From Undaria pinnatifida (lineage: Eukaryota; Sar; Phaeophyceae; Laminariales; Alariaceae): a stretch of DNA of 64,000 bases. The position numbers and the translations under genes were made by a program. Positions 45,701 through 55,768 of this stretch are shown piece after piece (position 1 is the first letter of the stretch; every line of letters starts with the position of its first letter). The stretch spans positions 9,876,823 through 9,940,822 of the forward strand of contig JABAKD010000005.1 of the NCBI GenBank assembly GCA_012845835.1. The letters run 5' to 3'. The notes under the pieces were generated by a model, which did not search any database, had not been told where the DNA came from, and saw only the letters and a program-made list of their open reading frames with translations.

Positions 45701-48700
45701 TAACAACAAATACAAAGCGGAGCACCCCTCCCCCTCCGCCTTCATACGATACAAAAGCGGGGGATCGAGGGGGAAGACGGGAGAAGGGGGGGAGCGAGGA
45801 AGCACGGGAAACTTGCCTCAAGGAGCGGTGGAAGACATAAGCCGACAGCTGCGCGAGCGGCCCCATGGGCTAGAGCTCCGGGGGTGGTGTTGGAAGCGAT
45901 CGCTAGCTCCCTCACCAGCAGCGGGACCACCTTGTGGCCTAACGCCTTCAATCAAATACAACAACAAAGCGGCGGGGTGTTGGCGGGAAGGGAGGAGAAA
46001 AAGTTGGCCGGGGGGGCGGGGGGGGATTTGGGGGTGGAGGTGAGGGGTGGTTGGCGGACGGGGGGAGGGGGAGGTTGGACGGAGGGGGGGGTTGGCGGGG
46101 GGGGAGAGAGGCGGAAGGGGGGTGTTGATGGAGGGGGTTTTGTGGAAGGCAAGGTATTGTTAAATTTGTCCCCCTATACAGTGCTGTACACTATACGGCT
46201 GTACACTATACACTCGTTTGGGCTGGTCGGTGTTACTAGCCCGACAAACAGCTATCGCTTTGGCTAATTACGTTCCCTTCAATTTGCAATAGCTGTTTGT
46301 CTTATATACCTGGCACCTGGTACTTAACCATGTACCACTCTGTTCGGGAAATATAAGCAACATGCTATTTCGATAATAATGTTCAAAGGTTGCATATATT
46401 TCCGTACAGAGTGGTAGCTCGTAGGAACGCCTGTGTTGGCGTTTTTCAGCTCGCGACATCTCCGGGGATTTTCAAGCCAACCACGCCCCGAGGGGGAATC
46501 GTCGTTTCACGTATATTTTCGTTTTGCCTCGTTCGACGTTTTTAATTTTCGGTGACCCACCTCCTTGGAGTGCGACTTGGCCGTAAATCTCTTCAGCAAC
46601 TCCGCCTTCTCCTCCATCGTCTTCATCGAAAAAAGCTGCCACCCATGACATCGAGATAAAAATACGGTGACAAAAAAAGACACGCAGGTTAAATGCATGT
46701 AGCGACACGGACAAAAAAAAAGGCGAACCTAGATTTGTAAAACACACAGACAGGGAACAAAACCGACAAAAACGCAATAGTAGAGAACGAGCAGAGAAAC
46801 ATACGGGGAAAAAAAAAAAGAAAGCGGACGAAATCAAGCAAAAAACAAAAACGGAGTGGTAATGGGTACTGAACAAGTGTCGTTTGGTAAATTGTGTGCG
46901 TGCTTTTTTTTTTCTTGTTCAGGGGCATCGCCCACATTGGCGTCGTCAGCAGGAGTTTTCATGTATATATTTTGTTTTGTTTGTGTCAGGGGTTGCTTCT
47001 CCTCTCTTCCCCTCGTAAACGGCGGACAGGAGCCAAAAACAAAGCAACAAAACACAAGCCGCAGCACGAGCAACAGCAGCGACAACAAAAGCATAAGTTG
47101 CCGCAACAACATAAGAAGCAACCACCTCCACCACCACCACAACAGCGGTACCAACATCATCATCGCCGCCAACACTACTACCATACACTGGCAACAGATC
47201 CACTATCAACACCGTCATCACCAACGCCGCCCACCACCGTCATCACCAACGCCGCCCACCACCGTCAACACCATTCCCTCCCCTCCCCTCCCCCTCCCCC
47301 TCTCCCCCTTTCCCTCCCCCTCCCCCCCTTTCTCTCCCCCTCCCCTCCCCCCCCCCCCCCATGCTTTCCCCCTCCCCCTCCCTCCGCCGCCCCCCCCCCC
47401 GCCCTCCCACCCCCCCAAAAAACACATATACCCTCACCTCAAGCGCGGAGAGGTCCTTAACAGTCTGCCTCCTCAAGAACGCGCAGCGAAGGTACTGGGA
47501 CGCGGTGGGCCTCTTGACAGGGTCAGGAAGAACCATCTTATCGGCATATTTTTCTAGGGACGAAGGCAAACCTTCAGGGTACACCCGGTCTAGTACCCGT
47601 CCCATAGCGAATACGTCCATCGCGTGGATCGGCATGTGGACACCGGCCCCGCTGTCGACAGAGGGCTGTGGTGGTGGTGGTGGTGGGGAGCGAGGAGGGG
47701 GGGGGGGGGGTCGGGAGGGGGGCGGTTGGGGAGGGTGGTGGTGTGGTTAAGAGCACACCCACAAACGCGCAAAGCCTGCACAAGTCATCAACACACCGGC
47801 CTTGCCGTCGACGAAGGGCTGTGGTGGTGGTGGGAGGGGGAGGTAGGGGGGGGGGTAGTAAGAACATAAGCACCTACGCACAAAGGCACACAAGTCATCA
47901 AACACACACAAAACCACGGGGCACAAACACAAACCGAAAACACCGATACAACCAAAAAACACGCTCAAGTCATCGACACACTAAAAACCACGGGACACAC
48001 ACAACAAAAAACGCAAATACCAAAAACGTACCACAGCACACAGATACGAAAACAAACACAAATACACCCCGAAACACACATTGGAAAACACATATCATGG
48101 ACGAACACAACCACAAATCACCCCCCAAAACTCACAGAAACACAACAACAACAACAACAACAAAAATCTGCAACCACAAACCACAACGCGTCAGATATCA
48201 CAACATAAAACACACAGGCACACAAAGCATTTACATACGGGATACCTTGTATATAGTATGCCAGGTACCTGGTATATAGTATCAGTGCGCAGAATGATCA
48301 AGGACCAAAATCGTCCTAGGTAAAACGATCCAGTTCACCCTGGAAAGCATCAGGGGGGGGGGTGAAAATACAGACGCACACGTCACCTGCTTCGGGCTAT
48401 TCGTCTGTTGCTTACGTCGCCTGCGATCGCCTTCTCTAAGCCAGAAGCAAGCCTGCTTGGGCAAGTTGGGCCAAAAAGTCTGCAAAAGCAAGCCTGCTTG
48501 GGCAAGTCGGGCCAAAAAGTCTGCAAAAGCAAGCCTGCTTGGGCTAGTCCTAGCGGCCACTACAGACGAGCTTATAGCTCTGTCTACATAGTATCAGTGC
48601 ACAGAATGATCATGGACCGAAAAGATCCTTGGTAAAACCGTCCGGTCACCCTGGAAAGTATCCACGGGAGCCCGCATCTTCAAATAGTAATACGTCTGGA

Positions 48701-51700
48701 AAAAAAGCGCGGCCGGAGCATCACGCAGCTTACAAAGATGAGTATCGACCCTTAAAAATGATGGGACTCCCTCAGGTTACGCATCTTTGAAACACTCTCA
48801 ACAAAACACACCCACGAAAATCCTACCAAAAATACACCAGAAGCACACGAGACGCATACCTGGTTAAACATAAGGCACGCCCACCCGCAAACCCAACAAA
48901 AGTACACCAGAAGCACACGAGCCACACCACATTATACAGACACACCCACCCACAGACTACAAAAATTCTATGTTCGGCACACAAAGTCATGGACAAACAC
49001 AACCACAAACCACACGCAGACATTCACCCGCAAACGGTGGGCACCTACCGTGTACCGCCACCAGTCGTCGTTGTTCCTCTCAGCAGACTGGAAAGCTCTC
49101 GGCTGCAGCCCCCTCCGCTCCGCAATAGAGTAGTCCTTCCCCCCTAGGGGAGACAGGAGATCCATCCCCCCTAGCTTCCAATCCCCGCCGCTACAGGTGG
49201 AGGCGTTTCATTGTTGCCGGGACGGGGGGAAGCGGGGAGCGGGGGGGGGGGGGGGGGGGGGGTTACTCATTTGTTGCTTGTCTTGAGTAATTTGACCATT
49301 GACCACGTATCCCTTTCGAGGCGGAGCACCATTCCAATTCCCAACAGAGGCAACTCCAACAGGGTGTAAGGCATACGGTGAGAGGGGCGGCGGCGGCGGC
49401 GGGGGGGGGGGGGGGGGAATTCTACAGGGGTTCGTCAATAACCAATTGTTTGGACAGCAACACGAATCCCGGACACACGCCCACAAGTCATCAAAGCAAC
49501 AACCAAAGGATGCCAGACAGGCAGGCAGTGACACGGATACCCACTGCACACAAACCATGTGAACACGTCGAAGTATGTATCATAATAAAGCTTTCAATGA
49601 TGCATATTAAACACATTCACCAAACTAACAGCTAACGTTCTTTAAACGTATAATGCATCCTACGTCAGTACCATTAGTAGAGTCCCAGAAAAAACTACGT
49701 GAAGCAGAATTTATCTGAGACGAAGCAAATACATACGAAGAAGTAAACAAAAAACACACTATGATAAAAGCCATTCATGAGACGAAACAAATAAAGAAAC
49801 AAATCAATGGACACACAACCAAAACCATGGATAAACCAGAAAACCCACCTGGTGACGAATATGGTGTCAGTGCTGATGTTGTTATGGTAAAACTTGCAGT
49901 CTTCGTGCAGGAACTTCAGCGCGCTGCACAGGCAGTACAGCCCCCACGCGACCTATCAACAGCAGAATTACAGGATCAGCAGCAGGATCAGCAGCAGGAT
50001 CAACGACAGCGCAGGACACTTTAGTGGCTTGTTGTCAACTCGCGCGCCTTGGCCATACATGTCCCCGCTTCGCGGGGTACGATTTTAAAGCAGCAAGCAA
50101 GACACACCGGCGGCAGTCACAGCAGTCACGTTATAATAGGCATGATACTGTTGGGTCCAGCATTTCACACCGTGGACAGAGCACGATCTAGATAATCTAG
50201 ATAATCTAGATATTCTATATCGTATAGATAATAAAGATCGTGTATATATCACATAGATTATATAGATCATACGGATCATGCACATCATACAGATCATACA
50301 GATCATACAGATCTCATATAAATCATATAGATCCTACAGCTGCCGTCATGAGACGTGGTGCATGCGCTGTGCAGTTCAGATCCAAACCAGGAAATCTGTG
50401 CTATATATCACGCAGAACACATAGATCATACGGCAACATGATCTATAGGCCAGATGCAGATCACAGTGACCAGGGTTCCGTCTGCCTTGAAAGACAGATC
50501 ATCTACAGATCATCTACACGGATCTGACCTGTTCGACGCACGCTACGGTAGAGGCGCACCATTCTGTTCGCTGGGGCTCCTTCCTCGATTACCTCACCCA
50601 AAAAAAAGGACTTGTCTTGTGGGAGTAAACTGAAATTACAACGATGTGCCCGATGAACCATCCCATGGCCTCCGTATCGAAAAGACAAAGTCTTCGGTAG
50701 TGGCGTCTCCCGACTTTCGCTGCCGGTTTCGAGGTATTATACTGTTATACTCGCACGAGCGACTCCGTACCTCATGGACGAACAACTTTTAACCGTTTGT
50801 CTTAGCGCAAGCGTCGATGACCACTCCATTGCGGACCCATACAGCAAAACAAAAACAGCATAAAAACGCCTAACACCGCATAGAAAACAGGGGGTTCCCT
50901 CGCGCGAATGACCCCGAGCCACTGCAAAAAAAAAATCCCTGATAAAGTGGTCCCGAATAAAGGGACCCATCCCTCCTACCGTGGCCTTGGTCAAAAAAAA
51001 AAAAAAAAAAAGCCGGAAAAAAAAAGAAGTCGAACTTTGACGATGTTTGATATTTCAGAAGGAAAATCGAATGGGGACAGAATGGACGATTTGCAGCATC
51101 GACCACACGAAGCAACACACTTAACTGTGTTAAGAGGATGCTGGGCTAAGGAAGGAACGGTCAACACTACTCTCTTGAGAGCTGCTAACCTAAGGGATTC
51201 TTCGACACGCGCGCAGCACGAAATGAATCACCCTTACGGCTGTTGATAAGGTTGCACCTCTTACTTTTTTTTCTCTGTTCTGGCCATTTTTGTGGGCCCT
51301 CAACCAAACGGATTACTAGCTCCTTTCGAGCCCCAATTTTTCTCCCTATACTAATTACAAGTAACTTTGTCCGCAAAAATGGGTTTCCAGTTGCGAAGGC
51401 GTCACGGAACCGCATCATTCAGGGAAAAAAAAAACAGCCAGAAAAGTGCTACCTCTATTGTAGTGTGGTACGTGTCTTAACGCAACCAAGCAAAATTGCT
51501 ACCTGGTACACCACGCATACGTGGGAGATTGGTGCAAGCTCAACCAGCCCCTACAGAAAACTGCACCCACATTTTTTTGGGGGGTAACTACTTGAAATTT
51601 AGACTGGAATACTTGTTGCAGTGGTAAAAAGAGACTACAGTCCTTTTAGCACCGCACTCCCGACATGGGAACAAGACACTTGGAGTTAGAACAGGAAATT

Positions 51701-53105
51701 CAAGAAGTTGGAAATGGGGTAAAGCATCGTTTTTACCCATACAGCAGGACGATAAAACGCTCGAAAATAATTTGACCACAAAACAGCAAGAGACCGAGCA
51801 GCAGAGAAGCACACATAAGGTGACCAAATGCACCTGGATTATGATCTCACCTGGTCGTCTTTCTTGCTCGGCTCGCAGCGCTCTCGGACCCATTGCATCA
51901 GCGGCATCACCTCCTCTGAGAAAGAGGAATGCCACGCCACAACGAGGGCAGGTCAGAGGTGGGACATGGGGGTGTCGAGGAAAGGGGGGAGGGAGGGAGC
52001 AAGTGGAGAGGAAGGGATGGGGGGGGAAAGGGGCAAGGGCAGGACGGGAGGGGACCGCGTGTCTCGTGTCAGTCAACTGCCGAAATATTTCCATTTTTAG
52101 AAGGGGAGACGGGATAGATGTTAGCCCGTACGTATGATACGGAAGGTGGGCCACGGTATCAGGCAAACGAAAAAATGATAAAAGAAGTTCAAGCACACTC
52201 TAGACTTATATAGACAGTGGCTACGTGTGCAGAAAGCAACGGACTCAAAGAAGAAGCTGAAGGAGCAGCGGCGGCGGGAGAACGACCGTGTCCCAGGTCC
52301 GCGGGGGGTGCCACTCGAATTCTCCTTTCCTTCCCTTATTGCTTCCACCCCTCCCCCCCCCCCCCCCCCCTCGCTTCTTCCTTCCTCCCCTTTCCCCCTC
52401 TCCCCCTCCCCCCTCCCCCACCTATCTCCCTCCCTGCCGTCCCCCCTCCTTCCCTCCTGCTCTCATCCTCCCGCCACCCCCCCATTCCTTTTCCTCCGCG
52501 CACCCCCTCCACCGCAGCAATGGGTATGCGCCGGGAAAATGATCGCCCTAGCATGTCGTACGCCTTCAAAAACACCACCCAAACCAAGGCAAGTCCAGCT
52601 AAGCCAAAGGCAAGACAGGCAGGGCAAGGCAAAACAAAGCCAACTCAAAGCCAAGCCAAGCATACTTGAAGCCCAAGTCAAGCCAGAGCCCAAACCAGAG
52701 CCCAAGTCAAGCTAAGCAAAGCCCCCGTCGCCCCCGCCCGACCCGCTCCCCGTTCCCCCCAATCCCGCCTCCTTTTCACCCCCCCCAATCCCCCTCCCCC
52801 CCCCCCCCAAGCAAGCCCCGCCTCCTCTTCTCCCCCAAACCCTTCACCCCAATCCCGCCACTCCCTCTCTCCAACCCCCCCCCCCCAACCCCGCTCCCCC
52901 CCCCCTACCCTCAAACGTAACACACAACACACCCACCTGTGGCAATGACGTACTCAGTTTCGAGCTGCACGGAGTCCAAACAGGCCAATATGTGCGGGTG
53001 CCTTAAGGTCCGGAGGCTCTGCATCCCAGCCTTGCCAGCCACTCCAGCGATGGGAGGGCATGTCTTAAGGGTCAGCCGAAAAATTGAAACCGGGTTGCCC
53101 CCAGT
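34299..53105 (-). CDS. SCYL1: SCYL1-type pseudokinase with HEAT repeats, 5' partial, sixteen exons
   Basis: Minus-strand exons: 53105-52937, 51915-51851, 49952-49849, 49190-49049, 47665-47438, 46635-46561, 45945-45817, 44421-44368, 43847-43692, 42435-42292, 40165-39971, 39352-39191, 38160-38021, 37253-36884, 36191-35875, 34392-34299. They total 2544 nt (847 residues plus TGA), with phase kept at every junction. The kinase-like domain runs from TGGNPVSIF through LRTLRHPHILACL and SALKFLHEDC. The catalytic HRD is HNN (FYHNNIS) and DFG is GGM (WKLGGMDLL), as in SCYL1, so no phosphotransfer is expected. HEAT repeats follow (FEPLCAGFTDAAAPLRELTL, TRLAGLRATAACH). Next come a low-complexity linker with GWNWDGLDG, a basic coiled segment (AARRREALQKRREARR) and the end APPDGWEDF. 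SCYL1 serves COPI/Golgi traffic. The 45817 donor is GC. The first exon (initiator to about residue 40) was not found. The 38160 acceptor is chosen by phase. Confidence 0.92.
34545..34870 (-). repeat. Dispersed family F element with family I insert
   Basis: CATGCATAGCCATAGTCTTC is interrupted by a family I piece (CTATACTAATTCCAAGTATT..GGCTTTCCAGTTGTCAAGGCG, 34615-34680). It then continues with GACCCTCGCATCCTCTGCCG, CACCGACCAGGCAGACATTG and GTGAGGCGGACTTCCGCACC. It lies in the last SCYL1 intron and is preceded by a G-rich run. Confidence 0.6.
36560..36690 (+). mobile_element. LINE-like 3' fragment (family E) with long poly-C
   Basis: CGCCCAAATGTTGGAGGGGTC, GCAACGGTGCTCCGTCTCGG, AATGGTCAAATGACTAAGGC and GAGTACG are followed by about 25 C and more C-rich sequence to 36726. 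It is in a SCYL1 intron, on the strand opposite the gene. Confidence 0.65.
37870..37941 (-). other. tRNA-like sequence followed by a T run
   Basis: The minus strand reads GCCCCGGTGGTCTAGTGGTT, a perfect A-box context resembling tRNA-Glu/Gly. About 30 bases later comes AGCTCGATTCCC, a near B-box. The total is 72 nt, then GAGATTTTTTT, which would stop RNA polymerase III. The D-stem, anticodon stem and T-stem pair poorly, so this is more likely a tRNA-derived relic or SINE head than a working tRNA. Confidence 0.4.
38285..38495. repeat. Family D inverted-repeat element
   Basis: TGCCTCTATAGCGCCGTTATG and TGCCTCTATAGTGCAAGTATG open it, and GGCAACCGGCACTACTC and CCGCACTATAGAGGGTATAG close it. The interior TGTGCCAAGTGATTTCACAGGC matches the 25735 and 45085 copies. 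Confidence 0.65.
38690..38975 (+). repeat. Dispersed family F element, forward orientation, C tail
   Basis: AAGTCCGCCTCACAAGTGGTTC, ATCCGACTCACCCACCGAAC, GTGCACGCGATGTCTGACTGG and ATGCGAGGGTCAATGGTCTC come in order. It ends CATAAAATGAGTAC followed by C-rich sequence. This orientation shows that the tail of family F has the same GAGTAC-poly-C form as family E. Confidence 0.65.
39040..39181 (+). mobile_element. LINE-like 3' fragment (family E) with poly-C
   Basis: GGAAGAAACGTAATGAGCGG, TAAATGTTGGAGGTGTCTCC, GGAACGGTGCTCCGTTTCG and GAAGACTAAGGCAAGCAAC lead to GAGTACC followed by about 15 C. The C run abuts the minus-strand SCYL1 donor region at 39190. Confidence 0.65.
39598..39722 (+). repeat. 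(CTG/CTA)n trinucleotide array
   Basis: TGCTGCTAC and CTGCTGCTG units grade into about 22 CTA units. It is in a SCYL1 intron. Confidence 0.95.
40825..41030 (-). repeat. GGGTC repeat patch
   Basis: CCCGACCCGACCCGACCCG runs at 40832-40892 and 40955-41025 flank two copies of CGTGAGA.TTC.AACACC. A separate short tandem of AGCGGGACAGACGCATAATA follows at 41088-41165 (four units). Confidence 0.75.
41158..41385 (-). repeat. Truncated, decayed family A element
   Basis: GACGCTACGGCAGAGGTGCACC opens it, then CTCGAGGAGCTCTATATACC and CCCCATGGCCTAGATA. No right terminus. Confidence 0.45.
41428..41690 (+). repeat. Family C element, copy 4
   Basis: CATACGGTAGGGGGGG opens it. GCAGTGGCTCGGGGTTACTCG, AAGCTTTCGTGGTGTTTATATTTTGCGATG, GATTAGCTACGCTGCGC and GAGTGGCTCAAACCCGG follow as in 31596-31890. 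Its right end (CAATGAAAAAGGGGTACCCCC) is the apparent seed of the following minisatellite. Confidence 0.6.
41690..42062 (+). repeat. Minisatellite, about 17 units of 19-25 bp
   Basis: Units CCCCCCATGAAAAAGGGGGTA differ in C and G run length. It lies in a SCYL1 intron and looks like an expansion of the family C terminus (GAAAAAGGGGTACCCC). Frames over it (GGTPFSWGVPPF repeats) are artefacts. Confidence 0.9.
42525..42610 (-). mobile_element. LINE-like 3' fragment (family E), minus orientation
   Basis: GCATCCCTTCCGAGACGGAGC and AGAGACATCTCCAACATTCG are the complement of the family E tail. There is no long homopolymer on this copy. Confidence 0.55.
42700..42950 (-). repeat. Dispersed family F element
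   Basis: After a G run, it contains GTAGCCGCAGTCGTAAGACC, ATAGACCCTCGCATCCCTAC, GTCGGGTTTTCACCGACCAGG and GTGAAGCGGACTTCCGCACC. It is about 86% similar by eye to 13665-13915. It is in a SCYL1 intron. Confidence 0.65.
43561..43685 (-). repeat. AACCC (GGGTT complement) array
   Basis: Imperfect CCCAACCCAACCAAACCCAAC units run up to the donor of the 43692 exon. It is the same unit as the array at 14279 but on the opposite strand and more decayed. Confidence 0.85.
44465..45075 (+). repeat. Two GGGTC patches in one SCYL1 intron
   Basis: GGTCGGGTCAGAAGG..GGGTCGTCAGGAGATG at 44480-44535 and AATCTCACGGGTCGGGTCGGG at 44545-44610 form the first patch. CGACCCGTAATATTAG..CCCGACCCG..GTGAGATTTCCAACACC at 45010-45080 forms the second, in opposite orientation. 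Confidence 0.6.
45085..45300. repeat. Family D inverted-repeat element
   Basis: TACCGGTTGCACGCTATAGC opens it. GACACAGATGGAGACAATCAG is internal. The right end carries four tandem pieces of CACTATAGAGGCACATACC, ending AGAGGGAAGG. The terminal repetition explains why copies differ in length. Confidence 0.6.
47791..47835 (-). pseudogene. Duplicate of the start of a SCYL1 kinase exon
   Basis: On minus, CACCACAG|CCCTTCGTCGACG..GCCGGTGTG (PFVDGKAGV) mirrors the true exon start at 47665, CACCACAG|CCCTCTGTCGACAG..GCCGGTGTC (PSVDSGAGV). It sits about 150 bp upstream in the preceding intron. The rest of the exon is missing, and the frame reads on into unrelated sequence. Confidence 0.7.
48283..48665 (+). 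repeat. Short tandem repeat bracketed by a direct repeat
   Basis: Three units of AAGCCTGCTTGGGCAAGTCG..CCAAAAAGTCTGCAA (41 bp, 48445-48547) lie between two copies of a roughly 70 bp sequence. These are TAGTATCAGTGCGCAGAATG..CACCCTGGAAAG at 48283-48350 and 48589-48660. The arrangement could be two ends of one small element. Confidence 0.6.
49240..49375 (-). mobile_element. LINE-like 3' fragment (family E), minus, with poly-G/C tail
   Basis: About 22 G, then TTACTC, TTGACCATTGACCACG, CCCTTTCGAGGCGGAGCACC and AGAGGCAACTCCAACAG. The complement ends GAGTAA followed by poly-C, again the family E tail. A second G run follows at 49408-49416. Confidence 0.6.
50180..50335. repeat. AT-rich palindromic GATC patch
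   Basis: ATCTAGATAATCTAGATAATC and ATCATACAGATCATACAGATC repeats. Further scattered units run to 50525. It lies in the same SCYL1 intron as a truncated family A copy. Confidence 0.65.
50536..50695 (-). repeat. Truncated family A element
   Basis: ACGCACGCTACGGTAGAGGCG, then CTCCTTCCTCGATTACCTCACCC and CATCCCATGGCCTCCGTA. It is directly followed by a family C copy. Confidence 0.55.
50698..50995 (+). repeat. Family C element, copy 5
   Basis: TAGTGGCGTCTCCCGAC opens it. GCCGGTTTCGAG, CACGAGCGACTCCGTACCTC, CACTCCATTGCGGACCC and GAATGACCCCGAGCCACTGCA follow. It closes with AATAAAGGGACCCATCCC and CTACCGTGGCC. Confidence 0.55.
51645..51720 (+). repeat. Short dispersed repeat (family H), copy 2
   Basis: TTTTAGCACCGCACTCCCGAC, CAAGACACTTGGAG, and GTTGGAAATGGGGT as in the copies at 10567 and 55688. 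Family I sequence (CTCCCTATACTAATTACAAG..GGGTTTCCAGTTGCG) lies nearby at 51335-51405. Confidence 0.6.
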
Positions 53106-53144
53106 CTGCCCAAAACGAAAAACGTTTGGGAAAGGGTTTGGGTG

Positions 53145-53235
53145 GGAGAGCGGGCATGTCTTAAGCGTCGGAATCAATATCGACATCGGATTGTTGCCTC
53201 CAGTCTGCACACGAAGAAAAATCGTTTTGGGAAGG
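53145..53235 (-). pseudogene. In-frame duplicate of acceptor and start of a SCYL1 exon
   Basis: Minus-strand GTGCAG|ACTGGAGGCAACAATCC..CTTAAGACATGCCC (from 53204) repeats GGGCAG|ACTGGGGGCAACCC..CTTAAGACATGCCC (from 53105) at a 99 bp spacing. Intron text before both acceptors is also shared (CCTTTCCCAAACG..TTTTTC). The 99 bp are open and in frame, so using the outer acceptor would add 33 residues. Confidence 0.75.
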
Positions 53236-53334
53236 CTGCACACACAGGTTGTACAAGAGGATTGTGGATCCCAATTTCACGATCTAGCTATTGAAGGTTT
53301 CAAGGGAAGATGAAGGATCTAACGATGATTTACC

Positions 53335-53475
53335 GCCGATCGTAATCTATATGATCTAGATCGCGATCTAGATGGTCTATATATGATCTATATGACCTAG
53401 ATCGTGATCTCTATGATCTGGATGATCTAGACCACCTCAATGATCTCTATGTTCTACATGATCTAGATCGTGATT
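53335..53475. repeat. AT-rich palindromic GATC patch
   Basis: About a dozen imperfect units of ATATGATCTAGATCGTGATCT. A smaller version is at 55500-55545. It is upstream of the visible SCYL1 exons. Confidence 0.65.
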
Positions 53476-53639
53476 GGTTCGGTTTTGAGTGGAAGGTCGG
53501 AAGAGGACGGCCAGTCCAGTCTGACTTTACTTTGGTTTTGGCTTTCCTACACCGGTACCCGGCACCCTGTAGATTCCTTGTGCCTTTTCGGAACCACGGG
53601 CTAGGTTACGGCAATGAGCTGCTCGTACTAATAGCATGA

Positions 53640-53640
53640 T

Positions 53641-53673
<33 letters not shown>
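53640..53673 (+). repeat. (ACA)n microsatellite
   Basis: Eleven ACA/CAA units. Confidence 0.95.
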
Positions 53674-53676
<3 letters not shown>

Positions 53677-54164
53677 TGCTCCATCTGCTACACCAGGTAT
53701 CATGTGCGATACCGAACCCAAATGCACGCATTGGACAGATCCGATCCCCATTTCAAGATCTACGTAGGCCAATCATGTAATCGACGTCTTACTCATCAAC
53801 TTTCCGCTATGTTGCCCCCCCCCCCCCGAAAAAGGGCAAAGGTTTTAGGATCGATCAGGGTGACCCATTGCCTGCTAGCCTGCTGACTGCACTGGCCTGC
53901 TGACTGCGGCCAGCCCCTCCCCTGTGTGCTTTCGAACGCTCGGACCTCTCGAACCGACAATGCTCGCACGTTCTTGCGGAGGTTAAGTTTGACTTATCTT
54001 TTGTTATTACTACTTACAAAACCATGCAAATCTAATTCCAAGTAGTTTCTCGCCAAAACGCGGGTGCAGGTCTAAAAGCGCTACGTAGGCTGCTGCCTGT
54101 AAACACCAGGTGCCAGGTGCCAGGTGTGAATTACGAACCTAAGTTCGTTTTTTTTTTTCTTCTT

Positions 54165-54370
54165 TCTTATCCTCCGGCGGATGGGGAAGAAACAAACAAA
54201 CATATTTCCATGGATGTACTTTTCATACATATCGTGCGTCACTTTTAACTCAATTGTATTCGCAATCCAGCGCTAGCTGGCGTATCCTTCAGTTCCGGTG
54301 GTAGCGACAGCGCGAGCTGTCCCTGCCGGCGGTCACCGCTGCTACTCCAGCAGCGACAACCAACGTCTCG
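54165..54370 (+). repeat. Dispersed family G element, copy 2
   Basis: TTATCCTCCGGCGGATGGGG, ACTTTTAACTCAATTGTATTCGC, CAGCGCTAGCTGGCGTATCC and GCGACAGCGCGAGCTGTCCC, ending near CTGCTACTCCAGCAGCGAC. It is the fullest of four copies. Confidence 0.65.
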
Positions 54371-55687
54371 TCGAGTGTAGGATCTGGTGTGACACAGCCC
54401 CTTTCTGGTAAATGTACCGCGTTGGGTAAGCAAGCCCCCGGTCAAGTATGCCCTATGAAGGGTGGAGCAAGAGGCAACGAAGACGCTGGTGGCGGTTGGT
54501 GGTGGTGGTGGTGCTGCCGCCGCCGCCACAAAAAATAGCACACATCCGGTATCTGGTACTGATAAGAGAGCGCACGTGCACACCATATACAACTGCACTT
54601 TACTATGAATCCTCGTATGCATACAGAACACAGTACAAACCCAACCTGTCGACGATGCTTATTCGCACCTACGAGTACCAGGCACGGCCCATCATACACC
54701 TGGTATATACCTGGTACAACGGACAGGCGGACTCTCATACTCTCCGTTTGTTCGCGTGCGTTCTTTCTGCCCATCAAAGCATCGACCCCCAGCACATCCA
54801 GCTGGTACCTCGTAACATTAAGAAAGCACACCTACCTGTGCGTTCTTTCTGCCTAGCATGCATCGACACCCCGCACATCCAGCTGGTACCTGGTACGGGT
54901 AAGATAGTACAGCATACCTGTCGCGACGACCTCGCGCAGCAAGACAAGACACTTTATGGCGAGACGGTACACGGTGGGAACAGAAACCAAGGACGGGAAC
55001 GGTCGGGAAATCGCGGTCGAGCACGTGACGTGATAGCACACGGTTTCCCGTTCCCGTTCCCTCCAGTCCCGTGCTCGCCCCGACCATATTTTCCCGTCCC
55101 GATCTTTACCGCGCGTGCCCCGGAATCTTTGCAACAGTCGTCAACTTATGCGGGTGCTCAGTTCAAAGATTCGTCATGTTGGGGACGAACCGAGAGGATA
55201 CTGTCTCGGACCTGCACAGGTCGCACAGCAGGAAGCTCACGAGGCCAGCAGAACACAGCAGCGGGGGGGGGGGAGGGGGGGGGGCGCAGCGATCCCCATT
55301 CGCGCACACGCCCGACAGAGCAGATCCCTATTAACGGCATTTGCCTTCCAGGGCAAGATAGATCCCCAGGTCAACATGACCTGCATGACCTACAGGTCAT
55401 GTTTCCAGGTGGGGGCCGGGTGATCAGCATGATGTATCTGGTAATAGCACATGCTTCCTGGGTTGTACCAATAAATACGCAGATCCTGCACCACATTCAT
55501 ACCGATAGATGTAGGATCTACATGATCTAGATAGATTCGTGATCTGCCAGACCCGTGCATTCGCGGCACTGGGTTCGCACGGCACGAGAAGTGTCTGATC
55601 TCGTGCGGGGTGTTGCAGTGATGTGGTGGCGGGTGCGGTGTTGGTGGCCGCTGCTGTTCTGTGCTGATGATGGTTCCCGCTCTGGTT

Positions 55688-55768
55688 TCAGCACCGCACT
55701 CCCGACAAGGGGACGAAACAGTTGGCGCTAGACTAGGATAACGTTAGGGGTTGGAAATGGGTTAACTG
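55688..55768 (+). repeat. Short dispersed repeat (family H), copy 3
   Basis: TTTCAGCACCGCACTCCCGAC, then GGGGACGAAACAGTTGG and GGGTTGGAAATGGGTTAAC. Confidence 0.6.

Noticed and set aside
54448-55530. Longest open frame in the window (360 codons, plus)
   Set aside because: No domain, biased composition, contains short repeated blocks (CATCCAGCTGGTACC) and no splice-site or homology support.
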